Shown: positions 6,614-13,264 of the stretch, piece by piece | Numbering within the stretch: the stretch's first letter is position 1 | How the letters are laid out: each line of letters starts with the position of its first letter | From: DASUPK01 sp033856335 | Lineage (GTDB): Bacteria; Actinomycetota; Thermoleophilia; Solirubrobacterales; 70-9 | Reading direction: 5' to 3' | Length of the DNA stretch: 18,605 nt | NCBI GenBank assembly: GCA_033856335.1 | Contig: JAWVFG010000076.1 | Span: 1 to 18,605 of the forward strand | The notes under the pieces: generated by a model | Databases searched by the model: none | Seen by the model: only the letters and a program-made list of their open reading frames with translations | Told to the model about the DNA's origin: nothing | Translations under genes and position numbers: made by a program

Positions 6614-7894
6614 TTATGTGGGAATCCTCTCTGGAACGCCAAATTCCTGCAAAGCGATCGGAAGCTCAACGGTTCCATCGCCCCTCTGTCCGGTCTCGAG
6701 CAGCGCGATTAGGGTTCGACCCACCGCTACCGCCGTTCCGTTCAGCGTATGCACGGGTTCTGGGGATTCTCCTGGTGCGGGACGGTACCGGCTCGACAGG
6801 CGTCGTGCCTGATAGTCCGTAGTGTTCGAGCAGCTTGTCAGTTCTCGGTAGCGGCCCTGACTGGGAATCCACCCCTCGCAATCGAACTTGCGGGCGGCCG
6901 GGGCCCCCAGGTCGCCGACGGCGACGTCGACCACGCGGTACGGGATCTCGAGCGCGCCGAGGATGCGCTCCTGGATCGCCAGGATGCGCTCATGCTCCTC
7001 TCGCGCCGATCCGGGCTCGACGAAGCTGAACATCTCGACCTTGTCGAACTGGTGGACCCGGAAGATCCCGCGCGTGTCGCGGCCCGCCGCCCCGGCCTCG
7101 CGGCGAAAGCAGGTCGAGAAGCCCCCGTAGCGCTTCGGCAGGTCCGAGGCCTCCATGATCTGGTCGGCGTGGAGCGCGGCCAGCGAGACCTCCGAGGTGC
7201 CCACCAGGAAGAGCTCGTCGCGAGGGATCTCGTAGATCATGTCGCGCTCTCCCGGGAAATACCCCGTGCCGTAGAGCGCCTGCTCGCGGACCAGGACCGG
7301 GGGGATGGTGGGCTCGAAGCCCTCGGCCCGCACCTGCTCCATCGCGAACCGGACCAGCGCGAACTCGAGCATGGCGAGATCGCCGAACAGGTAGGCGAAG
7401 CGTGATCCCGATGCCTCTGCCGCCGCCTCCATCTCGATCCAACCGTGACGCTGCGCCAGATCCAGGTGGTCGAGTGGCTCGAAGTCGAACTCCGGGCGCT
7501 CCCCCACCTCGCGCAGCGTGACGTTGTCCTCCTCGGTCTCTCCGTCCGGCGCATCCGGATCGGGGAGGTTGGGGAGCGAGACGAGCAGCTCGTCGCGCTT
7601 CTCGCCGAGCTCCGCGAGCTGCGGCTCGAGCTCCTTGAGCTCGGCCTTGAGCGCGCTGGATGACTCACGCGCCTCCTTGAACTTCGCGTCATCCGTCTTC
7701 CCGGCCCGCGCTGCCTCCTCGATCTCACCCGAGAGCTTGTTCTGCCCGGCCCGGATCTGGTCAATCCGCGTGTTCAGCTCGCGACGGCGCTCATCCGCGG
7801 CGAGGAGCTCATCGAGCTGTTCCGCCGCACCCCGTCTGCTTAGGGCCGAGCGGACAGGCTCGGGGTCGCTGCGGATCTGCTTGAGGTCGAGCGT
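6614..7894 (-). CDS. serS: Seryl-tRNA synthetase (apparent ACG start)
   Basis: This 426-residue class II synthetase charges tRNA-Ser with serine in the cytoplasm. The N-terminal tRNA-binding coiled coil spans about 28-105, followed by SLPNLPDPDAPDG. Catalytic-core features are TSEVSLAALH (233-242, serine pocket), the motif-2 region FRREAGAAGRDTRGIFRVHQF (263-283), SCSNTTDYQARR (354-365) and motif 3 NGTAVAVGRTLIALLE (385-400). The protein should begin MLDLKQIRSDP, but the codon in the M position is ACG (7892-7894). No ATG, GTG or TTG occurs in frame from 8181 down to the GTG at 7507 (codon 130), so ACG initiation or a base error is implied. GGGGCGGAG lies just upstream. It starts 20 nt after the cytochrome gene stops and ends flush with the response regulator start. 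Confidence 0.93.
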   Translation of the reverse strand, partial: TLDLKQIRSDPEPVRSALSRRGAAEQLDELLAADERRRELNTRIDQIRAGQNKLSGEIEEAARAGKTDDAKFKEARESSSALKAELKELEPQLAELGEKRDELLVSLPNLPDPDAPDGETEEDNVTLREVGERPEFDFEPLDHLDLAQRHGWIEMEAAAEASGSRFAYLFGDLAMLEFALVRFAMEQVRAEGFEPTIPPVLVREQALYGTGYFPGERDMIYEIPRDELFLVGTSEVSLAALHADQIMEASDLPKRYGGFSTCFRREAGAAGRDTRGIFRVHQFDKVEMFSFVEPGSAREEHERILAIQERILGALEIPYRVVDVAVGDLGAPAARKFDCEGWIPSQGRYRELTSCSNTTDYQARRLSSRYRPAPGESPEPVHTLNGTAVAVGRTLIALLETGQRGDGTVELPIALQEFGVPERIPT

Positions 7895-7914
7895 GGCTCC
7901 GCCCCGCGAGCTGC

Positions 7915-8316
7915 CTAGGGGGCGGCCGTTGTCGTGGTCGACGCCGGCCTGGGCGAGTTGACGACCTGCTGGCCCGAGTACTTCGCCACGAACGCCGCGA
8001 CCTTGTCGGCGTCCGCGCCGACCACGATGTTCTGGGGCATGATCGCCCCCGAGAAGCCACCGTTGCGGATCGCGTAGATCACGTCGTTGACCGTCTCCTT
8101 GCGCTGATCGAGGTTGGGCCCCTGCTGGCGCTGGCTGCGGTTGGAGCTTCCCTCGGTTCCCGCCGGCGTCAGCGTGTGACAACCGGAGCAGCGCTCGGAG
8201 AAGATCTGGGCGCCCTCGTGCATCGGATCGTTGGACGAAACCTGGATGCCCTGCGTCCCGCAACCGGCGGCGGCCGCGATCACGGCGACTGCGATCAGTG
8301 GAAGAGCCCCTCGCAC
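7915..8316 (-). CDS. Lipoprotein monoheme cytochrome c
   Basis: This small electron carrier of 133 residues is probably anchored outside the membrane by a lipid. The hydrophobic leader (4-18) ends in a lipobox-like AAGC with acylatable C19. The heme motif is C43-S-G-C46-H47, and Met93 in GAIMPQN is the likely distal ligand. This fits a class I cytochrome c (SoxX/cytochrome c6-like size). The tail after about 120 is a Thr/Ala-rich low-complexity stretch. The start taken is GTG 8316; no clear ribosome-binding site precedes it. It is the first gene of a minus-strand trio with serS and a response regulator. The redox partner is unknown. Confidence 0.88.
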   Translation of the reverse strand: MRGALPLIAVAVIAAAAGCGTQGIQVSSNDPMHEGAQIFSERCSGCHTLTPAGTEGSSNRSQRQQGPNLDQRKETVNDVIYAIRNGGFSGAIMPQNIVVGADADKVAAFVAKYSGQQVVNSPRPASTTTTAAP

Positions 8317-8389
8317 GCGGCGGGATCATATGTCAGGACAACGGCGCCAGATCCCCTCGCCCGATGGCGCGTGCACGTAGGTTTCAGGC

Positions 8390-8872
8390 ATGGCCGTCTC
8401 CCCTGAGGAATTCCGCGCCACGCTCGGCGCCTACGCGACCGGGGTCACCGTCGTAACTGCGATCGGGGCGAACGGGCCCTCTGGCGCGACGGCCAACGCG
8501 GTCACGTCGCTGTCGCTCGACCCGCCGATGATGCTCGCCTGCCTCGACCGCGGCTCGCGCACGCTGACCTCCGTCCGCGCCCAGGGGCGCTTCGGCGTCA
8601 ACGCGCTGGCCGCCGGCCAGTCGGAGCTGGCGCGGAGGTTCTCCGGCAAGAACCAGGAGACGGAGAAGTGGGAGGGCGTCGACTGGTCGGAGAGCGACGA
8701 GCTGCCACGCCTGGCCGGTGCCCTGATGTGGGTGGCCTGCGAGCTCCGCGACCTGATCGACGGCGGCGACCACCTGATCCTGACCGGCAACGTGCTGGCG
8801 GCCGAATCCCGTGACGGCCAGCCTCTGCTCTTTCACCACGGCGCGTACCGCGACCTGCCGGCAGAGAGCTGA
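8390..8872 (+). CDS. Flavin reductase-family (FMN-binding split barrel) protein
   Basis: This 160-residue protein is of the flavin reductase-like domain family, which binds FMN/FAD and often supplies reduced flavin to a monooxygenase partner. Signatures are FRATLGAYATGVTVVTA (8-24), SGATANAVTSLSLDPPMML (31-49, flavin-binding), RFGVNALA (67-74) and GGDHLILTGNVLA (about 122-134). The length is typical. ATG 8390 is chosen because the family start is a few residues before FRxxLG; the ribosome-binding site is weak. No monooxygenase gene is adjacent, so its partner is unknown. Confidence 0.9.
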   Translation: MAVSPEEFRATLGAYATGVTVVTAIGANGPSGATANAVTSLSLDPPMMLACLDRGSRTLTSVRAQGRFGVNALAAGQSELARRFSGKNQETEKWEGVDWSESDELPRLAGALMWVACELRDLIDGGDHLILTGNVLAAESRDGQPLLFHHGAYRDLPAES

Positions 8873-8904
8873 AAGGCGAAAACCGGCAATGAAGGCAGGC
8901 TCCA

Positions 8905-8943
8905 TTGGCGAGTTTCCTCCGTATATCCGATGGAACTCGCCAA
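8905..8943. terminator. Hairpin between convergent flavin reductase and membrane-protein genes
   Basis: TTGGCGAGTT (8905-8914) is perfectly complementary to AACTCGCCAA (8934-8943), giving a 10-bp stem with a 19-nt loop. It lies between two converging stop codons (8872 and 8947), the natural place for a shared terminator. It ends in AA on one strand and starts with TT on the other, but it has no long T-run. Confidence 0.55.
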
Positions 8944-8946
8944 ACG

Positions 8947-9378
8947 CTAGAAGGCGCTGCTCGTCCCGGCGGCCCGCAGCCCCAGCAGGAAGATCACCAG
9001 GCAGGCCGTGGCCATGATGCCGGTGTCCCGGCGGAGGATCGCCAGGGCGATCTGCGTCTGGCGCTCCTTCGGGACGGACCGAATGTCGAGGTCGCCCAGC
9101 TCCTGGGCGGCTGAGCCGGCTCGGATCAGCTCGGCGAGCAGCGAGACCACCAGCGGGAGACCCCCGTACAGGTAGTGCAGCTTGTCGGCGTGGTGCCCGC
9201 TGAAGGCGAGTGCCAGCCCGAGCAGCGCCTGTAGGACCACCGTGGCCTGCGCGATCCGCAGCGCGTACCAGAAGCGTGCGCTGGGGCGGCGCTCGAGCCA
9301 GGAGATCCCGCCCCAGATCCCCGCGACCAGATTGGCGGCGATCAGCGAGACCCCGACGACGAGATGGACTTCCGGCAC
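8947..9378 (-). CDS. Small membrane protein with four predicted helices, function unknown
   Basis: I do not recognise the family of this 143-residue protein. Hydrophobic segments at about 5-25, 39-60, 67-86 and 117-136 suggest four membrane helices. Charged loops are ERRPSARF (29-36), HHADKLH (62-68) and an acidic/basic stretch RSVPKERQTQ (100-109). The start is GTG 9378, with no evident ribosome-binding site. It is transcribed divergently from the nuo operon across a 135-nt gap, so the two may share control, but no functional link is shown. Confidence 0.75.
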   Translation of the reverse strand: MPEVHLVVGVSLIAANLVAGIWGGISWLERRPSARFWYALRIAQATVVLQALLGLALAFSGHHADKLHYLYGGLPLVVSLLAELIRAGSAAQELGDLDIRSVPKERQTQIALAILRRDTGIMATACLVIFLLGLRAAGTSSAF

Positions 9379-9432
9379 GGCCGCGACAGCTTAGGGAGCC
9401 GTCGGCCCGAAAGCCGCTCGAAAGGGTCGGGA

Positions 9433-9501
9433 TTCCGCTTGCTGATGCGGAAAAGCACTATGTAACACCTTGCTACAAAGTCGTCGGCGCGGTGGTATAA
9501 C
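9433..9501 (+). promoter_or_regulatory. Candidate promoter/operator region of the nuo operon
   Basis: The 135-nt divergent gap has lower GC than its surroundings. It contains TATAAC (9496-9501), a good -10-like hexamer 12 nt before the nuoA start; a TTGCTA at 9470-9475 is 20 nt upstream of it, longer than ideal for a -35. Also present are an inverted repeat TTCCGC (9433-9438)/GCGGAA (9447-9452) and two copies of CTTGCT (9438 and 9469) spaced 31 nt apart. Activity is inferred. If the -10 is right, the leader is only a few bases long. Confidence 0.35.
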
Positions 9502-9513
9502 GCCCAGCGGACC

Positions 9514-9873
9514 GTGCTTCAGAGCTACCTCCCAGTTCTCGTGTTTGCCGGCCTCGGAATCATCGTGGGAGGCGCCTTCGCACTGTTGAACGGGGTGATC
9601 GGGCCGAAGCGTCCGAACCCGATCAAGGGACAGCCGTACGAGTGCGGCCTGCCCTCCCACATCACCCGCACCTTCCGCTTCGGGGTCAGCTTCTACATGA
9701 TCGCGATGCTCTTCATCCTGTTCGACATCGAGGTCGTCTTCCTCTATCCGGTCGGCGTCCTCGTGCACCTCACGAAGAGCGTTTTTGTCCTGGGAGAGAT
9801 CCTCGTCTTCGTCGCTCTGTTGCTCGTCGCCCTCGTCTTCGTCTGGCGTCGAGGGGCGCTCGATTGGAAGTAA
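9514..9873 (+). CDS. nuoA: NADH-quinone oxidoreductase subunit A
   Basis: This 119-residue membrane subunit of complex I has three helices (about 5-27, 60-80, 88-110) and helps join the peripheral arm to the membrane arm at the quinone site. Family signatures are GQPYECGL (39-46, the conserved loop cysteine) and FRFGVSFYMIAMLFILFDIEVVFLYP (54-79). The start is GTG 9514, consistent with the family length; only a weak AGCGGA precedes it. It is the first gene of the operon. Confidence 0.95.
   Translation: MLQSYLPVLVFAGLGIIVGGAFALLNGVIGPKRPNPIKGQPYECGLPSHITRTFRFGVSFYMIAMLFILFDIEVVFLYPVGVLVHLTKSVFVLGEILVFVALLLVALVFVWRRGALDWK
9851..9854 (+). promoter_or_regulatory. Ribosome-binding site candidate deciding the nuoB start
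   Basis: GAGG (9851-9854) inside the end of nuoA lies 9 nt before TTG 9864. The competing ATG at 9915 has no purine-rich site in front of it. Confidence 0.4.
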
Positions 9874-10529
9874 AGAGGGAGAGCCTCCGAGCCCGCCAGC
9901 TGCGCGCCCGCGACATGCTGCGCGGGGACCTGGAGGGCCCCGACCTCGAGGAGTACGTCGAGGAGCGGCTGCTCACCACGACGCTCGAGAACGCGCTCAA
10001 CTGGGGCCGGGCCAATGCCCTGTTCCCGATGACTTTCGGCCTGGCCTGCTGCGCCATCGAGATGATGTCGATGGTCACCTCGCGATACGACATCGCGCGG
10101 TTCGGAGCCGAGGCCTTCCGCGCGTCCCCTCGCCAGGCGGACATGATGATTCTCTCCGGCCGGGTCTCGGTGAAGATGGCGCCGGTCGTCCGGCGCGTCT
10201 ACGACCAGATGCTCGAGCCCAAGTGGGTGATCGCCATGGGCGCCTGCTCCTCCTCCGGAGGGATGTTCGCCAACTACGCCGTCGTCCAGGGCGCCGACAA
10301 GTTCATGCCGGTGGACATCCACGTTCCCGGATGCCCGCCCCGCCCCGAGGCGCTGCTGCACGGCTTCAACAAGCTGCAGCGCCTGGTCCGAGGCAAGCCC
10401 GACCTCGGCTGGCGGCAGCGCTACAACGCGGCCGGCACCGAGGAGTGGGCGCGCTTCGAGGAGGGTCGCCCGACATCCGAGGCGATCGAGCGCGCCGCCC
10501 AGGCGGTCAGGGAGTCCACGGATGCCTGA
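9864..10529 (+). CDS. nuoB: NADH-quinone oxidoreductase subunit B
   Basis: This peripheral-arm subunit holds cluster N2, the last iron-sulfur centre before quinone. The four ligands are visible as the tandem pair C62-C63 in GLACCAIEMM, C128 in MGACSSSGGMF and C157 in VPGCPPRPEAL (numbering from TTG 9864, 221 residues). The family core starts around LLTTTLENALNWGR. Two starts are possible: TTG 9864, with GAGG 9 nt upstream and a 10-nt overlap with nuoA, or ATG 9915 (204 residues), without a ribosome-binding site. Codons from about 9885 keep the high-GC third-position bias, so I prefer 9864, with modest confidence. It overlaps nuoC by 8 nt. Confidence 0.95.
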   Translation: MEVKRESLRARQLRARDMLRGDLEGPDLEEYVEERLLTTTLENALNWGRANALFPMTFGLACCAIEMMSMVTSRYDIARFGAEAFRASPRQADMMILSGRVSVKMAPVVRRVYDQMLEPKWVIAMGACSSSGGMFANYAVVQGADKFMPVDIHVPGCPPRPEALLHGFNKLQRLVRGKPDLGWRQRYNAAGTEEWARFEEGRPTSEAIERAAQAVRESTDA

Positions 10530-11097
10530 CGCTCCAGGGCTGGAGCTGATCGCCCAGGGGATCGAGAAGGGGCGGCCGGGAACGGTGATCGAGACGTCGG
10601 TCGAGCGCGACCGAGCCACCCTGATCGTCCAGCCCGAGGGGGTCCTGCACGCGCTCGGCTGGCTGCGCGACACGCCCGACCAGAGCTACCGCTTCCTCTC
10701 CAGCCTGCATGCCGCCGATTACCTCCCGGCGACGCCGCGCTTCGCCGTCCACTACGAGGTGCTCTGCCGGGAGCGAATGGAGCGCATCCACGTCAAGGCG
10801 CTCCTCGCCGACCCCGCAGGCATGCCCGGAAGCGGAGCTGAGGACACGCCAATTGATGGCGAAGCCGGGCCCCTTCCCGAGCTGGACTCCTGCGTCGCGC
10901 TGTACCCCACCGCCGAGTTCCAGGAGCGGGAGGCGTACGACTTCTTCGGGATCGTCTTCCGGGGGCACCCGGATCTTCGCCGCATCCTGATGCCGGAGGA
11001 CTACGTCGGCTGGCCGCAGCGCCGCGACTTCCCGATCGGCGGCGAGCCGGTGCTCTTCACGCACAACGAGATCGAAGCTCCGCGCTGGTTCGAGTGA
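10522..11097 (+). CDS. nuoC: NADH-quinone oxidoreductase subunit C
   Basis: This 191-residue 30-kDa-type subunit of the peripheral arm docks beside NuoD near the quinone site. The signature EREAYDFFGIVFRGHPDLRR, followed by ILMPEDYVGWPQRRDFP, fills the region from about 134 to 173. YRFLSSLHAADYL (about 56-68) is the usual N-terminal half. An insert of roughly 20 residues around 101-120 (PGSGAEDTPIDGEAGP) looks like a flexible loop. The ATG lies within the end of nuoB. It is separate from NuoD, unlike the fused NuoCD of enterobacteria. Confidence 0.95.
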   Translation: MPDAPGLELIAQGIEKGRPGTVIETSVERDRATLIVQPEGVLHALGWLRDTPDQSYRFLSSLHAADYLPATPRFAVHYEVLCRERMERIHVKALLADPAGMPGSGAEDTPIDGEAGPLPELDSCVALYPTAEFQEREAYDFFGIVFRGHPDLRRILMPEDYVGWPQRRDFPIGGEPVLFTHNEIEAPRWFE

Positions 11098-12401
11098 TGG
11101 CCGACGAGCTGCTCAGAGACGAGGCCGACCTCACCGAGCGCGGGGTCTCCCGGGAGGCGGAGGACCCGTCGTCGCCGCTGGTCGACGTCGCCGAGGCCGC
11201 CGAGCGCGAGCTTGGGGGACCGGGCCTCGAACCCGAGCAGGAGGTCCTGACGATCAACATGGGCCCGCACCACCCGGCCACCCACGGCGTGCTGCGGCTG
11301 ATCGTGACCCTGCAGGGCGAGCGCGTCCTCGAGGTCAAGCCGGTGATGGGCTACCTCCACACGGGGATCGAGAAGTCCTGCGAGGACAAGAGCTACTGGA
11401 AGGTCATCCCGTTCGTCGAGCGGATGGACTACCTCTCCTACTTCTTCCAGATGGAGGCGTTCTGCGGCTGCGTCGAGCGCCTCGTGGAGCTGGAGATCCC
11501 GCCGCGCGCGCAGTACCTCCGCGTCCTCCACATGGAGCTCAACCGGATCCACTCTCACCTGGTCTGGCTCGGCACCTCCGCGCTCGACCTCGGCGCGATC
11601 TCGATGTTCTGGTACTGCTTCCGCGAGCGCGACCAGATACTCGACCTCTTCGAGATGTCATCGGGTCAGCGGATGCACACCCGCTACTTCCAGGTCGGCG
11701 GGGTCTTCGAGGACATCCCGGTCGGCTTCGAGCAGAAGGTCAGGGACTTCTGCGACGTGATGCCGAGCCGCATCGACCAGTACGAGGCGCTGCTCGACCG
11801 CAACGAGATCTTCCTGCACCGCACCCGCGACGTCGGGATCGTCTCCCGCGAGCGGCTCCTGGACCTGGGCGTCACCGGCCCGCTGCTGCGGGCCGCCGGC
11901 GAGCCCTGGGACCTGCGAAAGAGCCCGGGATACCTCTGCTACGAGGACTTCGACTTCAAGATCCCGGTCGGCACCGTCGGCGACGGGTACGACCGCTACC
12001 GCGTCCGCCTCCAGGAGATGCGCGAGTCCGTGAGGATCGTCGAGCAGGCGCTCGACGGCATGCCCGAGGGCCCGTGGATCTCCGACGATCGCAAGTACGT
12101 GCTGCCCCCCCGGGACGAGCTCTCGACCTCGATGGAGGCGCTGATCCACCACTTCAAGCTGGTCACCGAGGGTTACCGGGTCCCGCCGGGCGAGCTCTAT
12201 TACTCGATCGAGTCCCCGCGGGGCGAGCTCGGCTGCTTCGTGCTGGCCGACGGCTCCTCGAAGCCGGCCCGGGTCCACTTCCGCGACCCGTCCTTCGTCA
12301 ACCTGCAGGCCTTCCGCGACATGTCGGTCGGCGGCCTGCTCGCGGACCTGATCCAGAACCTGGCGATGCTCGACCCGATCATCGGAGGAGTCGACCGGTG
12401 A
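11097..12401 (+). CDS. nuoD: NADH-quinone oxidoreductase subunit D
   Basis: This 434-residue 49-kDa-type subunit forms the quinone-binding cavity together with NuoB. Signatures are INMGPHHPATHGVLRL (53-68), MGYLHTGIEKSCEDKSYWK, ELNRIHSHLVWLGT, SGQRMHTRYFQVGG and the C-terminal DPIIGGVDR. An acidic extension of about 50 residues precedes the conserved core and is longer than in many homologues. The junction reads GTGATG: the nuoC stop TGA (11095-11097) overlaps the ATG at 11097 by one base. A GTG one codon earlier (11094) is an equally possible start. Confidence 0.96.
   Translation: MADELLRDEADLTERGVSREAEDPSSPLVDVAEAAERELGGPGLEPEQEVLTINMGPHHPATHGVLRLIVTLQGERVLEVKPVMGYLHTGIEKSCEDKSYWKVIPFVERMDYLSYFFQMEAFCGCVERLVELEIPPRAQYLRVLHMELNRIHSHLVWLGTSALDLGAISMFWYCFRERDQILDLFEMSSGQRMHTRYFQVGGVFEDIPVGFEQKVRDFCDVMPSRIDQYEALLDRNEIFLHRTRDVGIVSRERLLDLGVTGPLLRAAGEPWDLRKSPGYLCYEDFDFKIPVGTVGDGYDRYRVRLQEMRESVRIVEQALDGMPEGPWISDDRKYVLPPRDELSTSMEALIHHFKLVTEGYRVPPGELYYSIESPRGELGCFVLADGSSKPARVHFRDPSFVNLQAFRDMSVGGLLADLIQNLAMLDPIIGGVDR
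12384..12389 (+). promoter_or_regulatory. Ribosome-binding site fixing the GTG start of nuoE
   Basis: GGAGGA at 12384-12389 lies 8 nt before the GTG at 12398. It is the clearest Shine-Dalgarno sequence in the nuo operon and supports translation of the Pro-rich N-terminal extension of NuoE. Confidence 0.7.
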
Positions 12402-13264
12402 GCCCACTCATTCCCAGGGGTAAGCGCCCGTGGGCCGTGGACCCCGGCCACATCCTCGACGTTCCCGAGCCCCCGCCGATGCCCGACGAGCAAGAACGAG
12501 GTGCCGAGCCGCCGGCTTCGCCGCCGGGCACGGCATCGCCCTTGGAGCCGATCGAAGTACGGCAGGCCTCCGAGGAGGCGCGGGAACCACACGGCGAGCC
12601 TGCCCCGGTCCCGGACCCCTCCGAGGTCGATGTGCCGCGCGCGCTGGCCCAGGAGATCCGCCGGGCGATGAAGCGCTATCCGCAGAAGCGCTCGGCGGCG
12701 ATCCCGGCACTCTGGGCGGTCCAGCGGCGCTACGGCTGGTGCACGCCCGAGGGCATCGAGCAGGCGGCCGCGGTGATGGGCGTCACCCCGGCCTATCTCG
12801 AATCGGTAGCCAGCTTCTACGACCTCTTCCGCCTGGAGCCCGAGGGCGAGCACCAGGTTCTGGTCTGCACCAACATCAGCTGCTGGCTGCGGGGAGCCGA
12901 CCGGCTGCTCGAGGCCTTCGGGGAGGCGGCGGGCGTGGACGGGCAGGGCTCCTCGGAGGATGGCAAGGTCTTCGTGAGGCGCTTCGAGTGCCTGGGCGCC
13001 TGCGACCTCGCCCCGATGGCATCGATCGACGAGCGCTACTACGGGCCGCTGGACGCTGACGATGCCGAGGCCGCGGTCGAGCAGCTCCGTAGTCGCAAGG
13101 AGGTGCTGCCCCAGAAGCGGCTTCAGGACCGCGGCGCCGCCGGCGGCAAGCTCGGCTCAGGCGACAAGCGGCTCTCGAATCACCCCCTCAACAAGGGGAC
13201 CCGCCCCAAGCCGAGGGCCAAGCCCAAGGCGAAGGGCAAGCCCAAGGGGAAGGCGAAGAGCTGA
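12398..13264 (+). CDS. nuoE: NADH-quinone oxidoreductase subunit E with N- and C-terminal extensions
   Basis: This 24-kDa-type subunit carries the 2Fe-2S cluster N1a next to the NuoF flavin site. The thioredoxin-like core occupies about residues 78-235. The ligands are C157-x4-C162 (VCTNISCWL) and C198-x3-C202 (ECLGACDLAP). At 288 residues it is far longer than a minimal NuoE of about 160-180. Residues 1-77 are Pro/Glu-rich and low in complexity. Residues 236-288 are basic and end in a run of Lys-Pro-Lys-Ala/Gly units. The start is GTG 12398, overlapping the nuoD stop as GTGA and preceded by GGAGGA. The cluster-binding function is firm; the role of the extensions is unknown. Confidence 0.95.
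   Translation: MSPLIPRGKRPWAVDPGHILDVPEPPPMPDEQERGAEPPASPPGTASPLEPIEVRQASEEAREPHGEPAPVPDPSEVDVPRALAQEIRRAMKRYPQKRSAAIPALWAVQRRYGWCTPEGIEQAAAVMGVTPAYLESVASFYDLFRLEPEGEHQVLVCTNISCWLRGADRLLEAFGEAAGVDGQGSSEDGKVFVRRFECLGACDLAPMASIDERYYGPLDADDAEAAVEQLRSRKEVLPQKRLQDRGAAGGKLGSGDKRLSNHPLNKGTRPKPRAKPKAKGKPKGKAKS
13220..13255. repeat. Two tandem 18-bp units encoding the NuoE Lys-Pro tail
   Basis: Units 13220-13237 (AAGCCCAAGGCGAAGGGC) and 13238-13255 (AAGCCCAAGGGGAAGGCG) differ at two positions and encode KPKAKG and KPKGKA. They point to in-frame growth of the basic tail by duplication. Confidence 0.75.

Noticed and set aside
2278..7894. Possible functional linkage of tRNA-Ser and serS
   Set aside because: They are on opposite strands and more than 4 kb apart with unrelated genes between, so co-location is probably chance.
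6614..8329. A single 571-codon minus-strand reading frame joining a basic N-terminal region to SerRS
   Set aside because: The first 145 codons are the +1 shadow of the cytochrome c gene, which has a lipobox, CxxCH and its own stop at 7915. SerRS homology begins exactly at the ACG at 7894.
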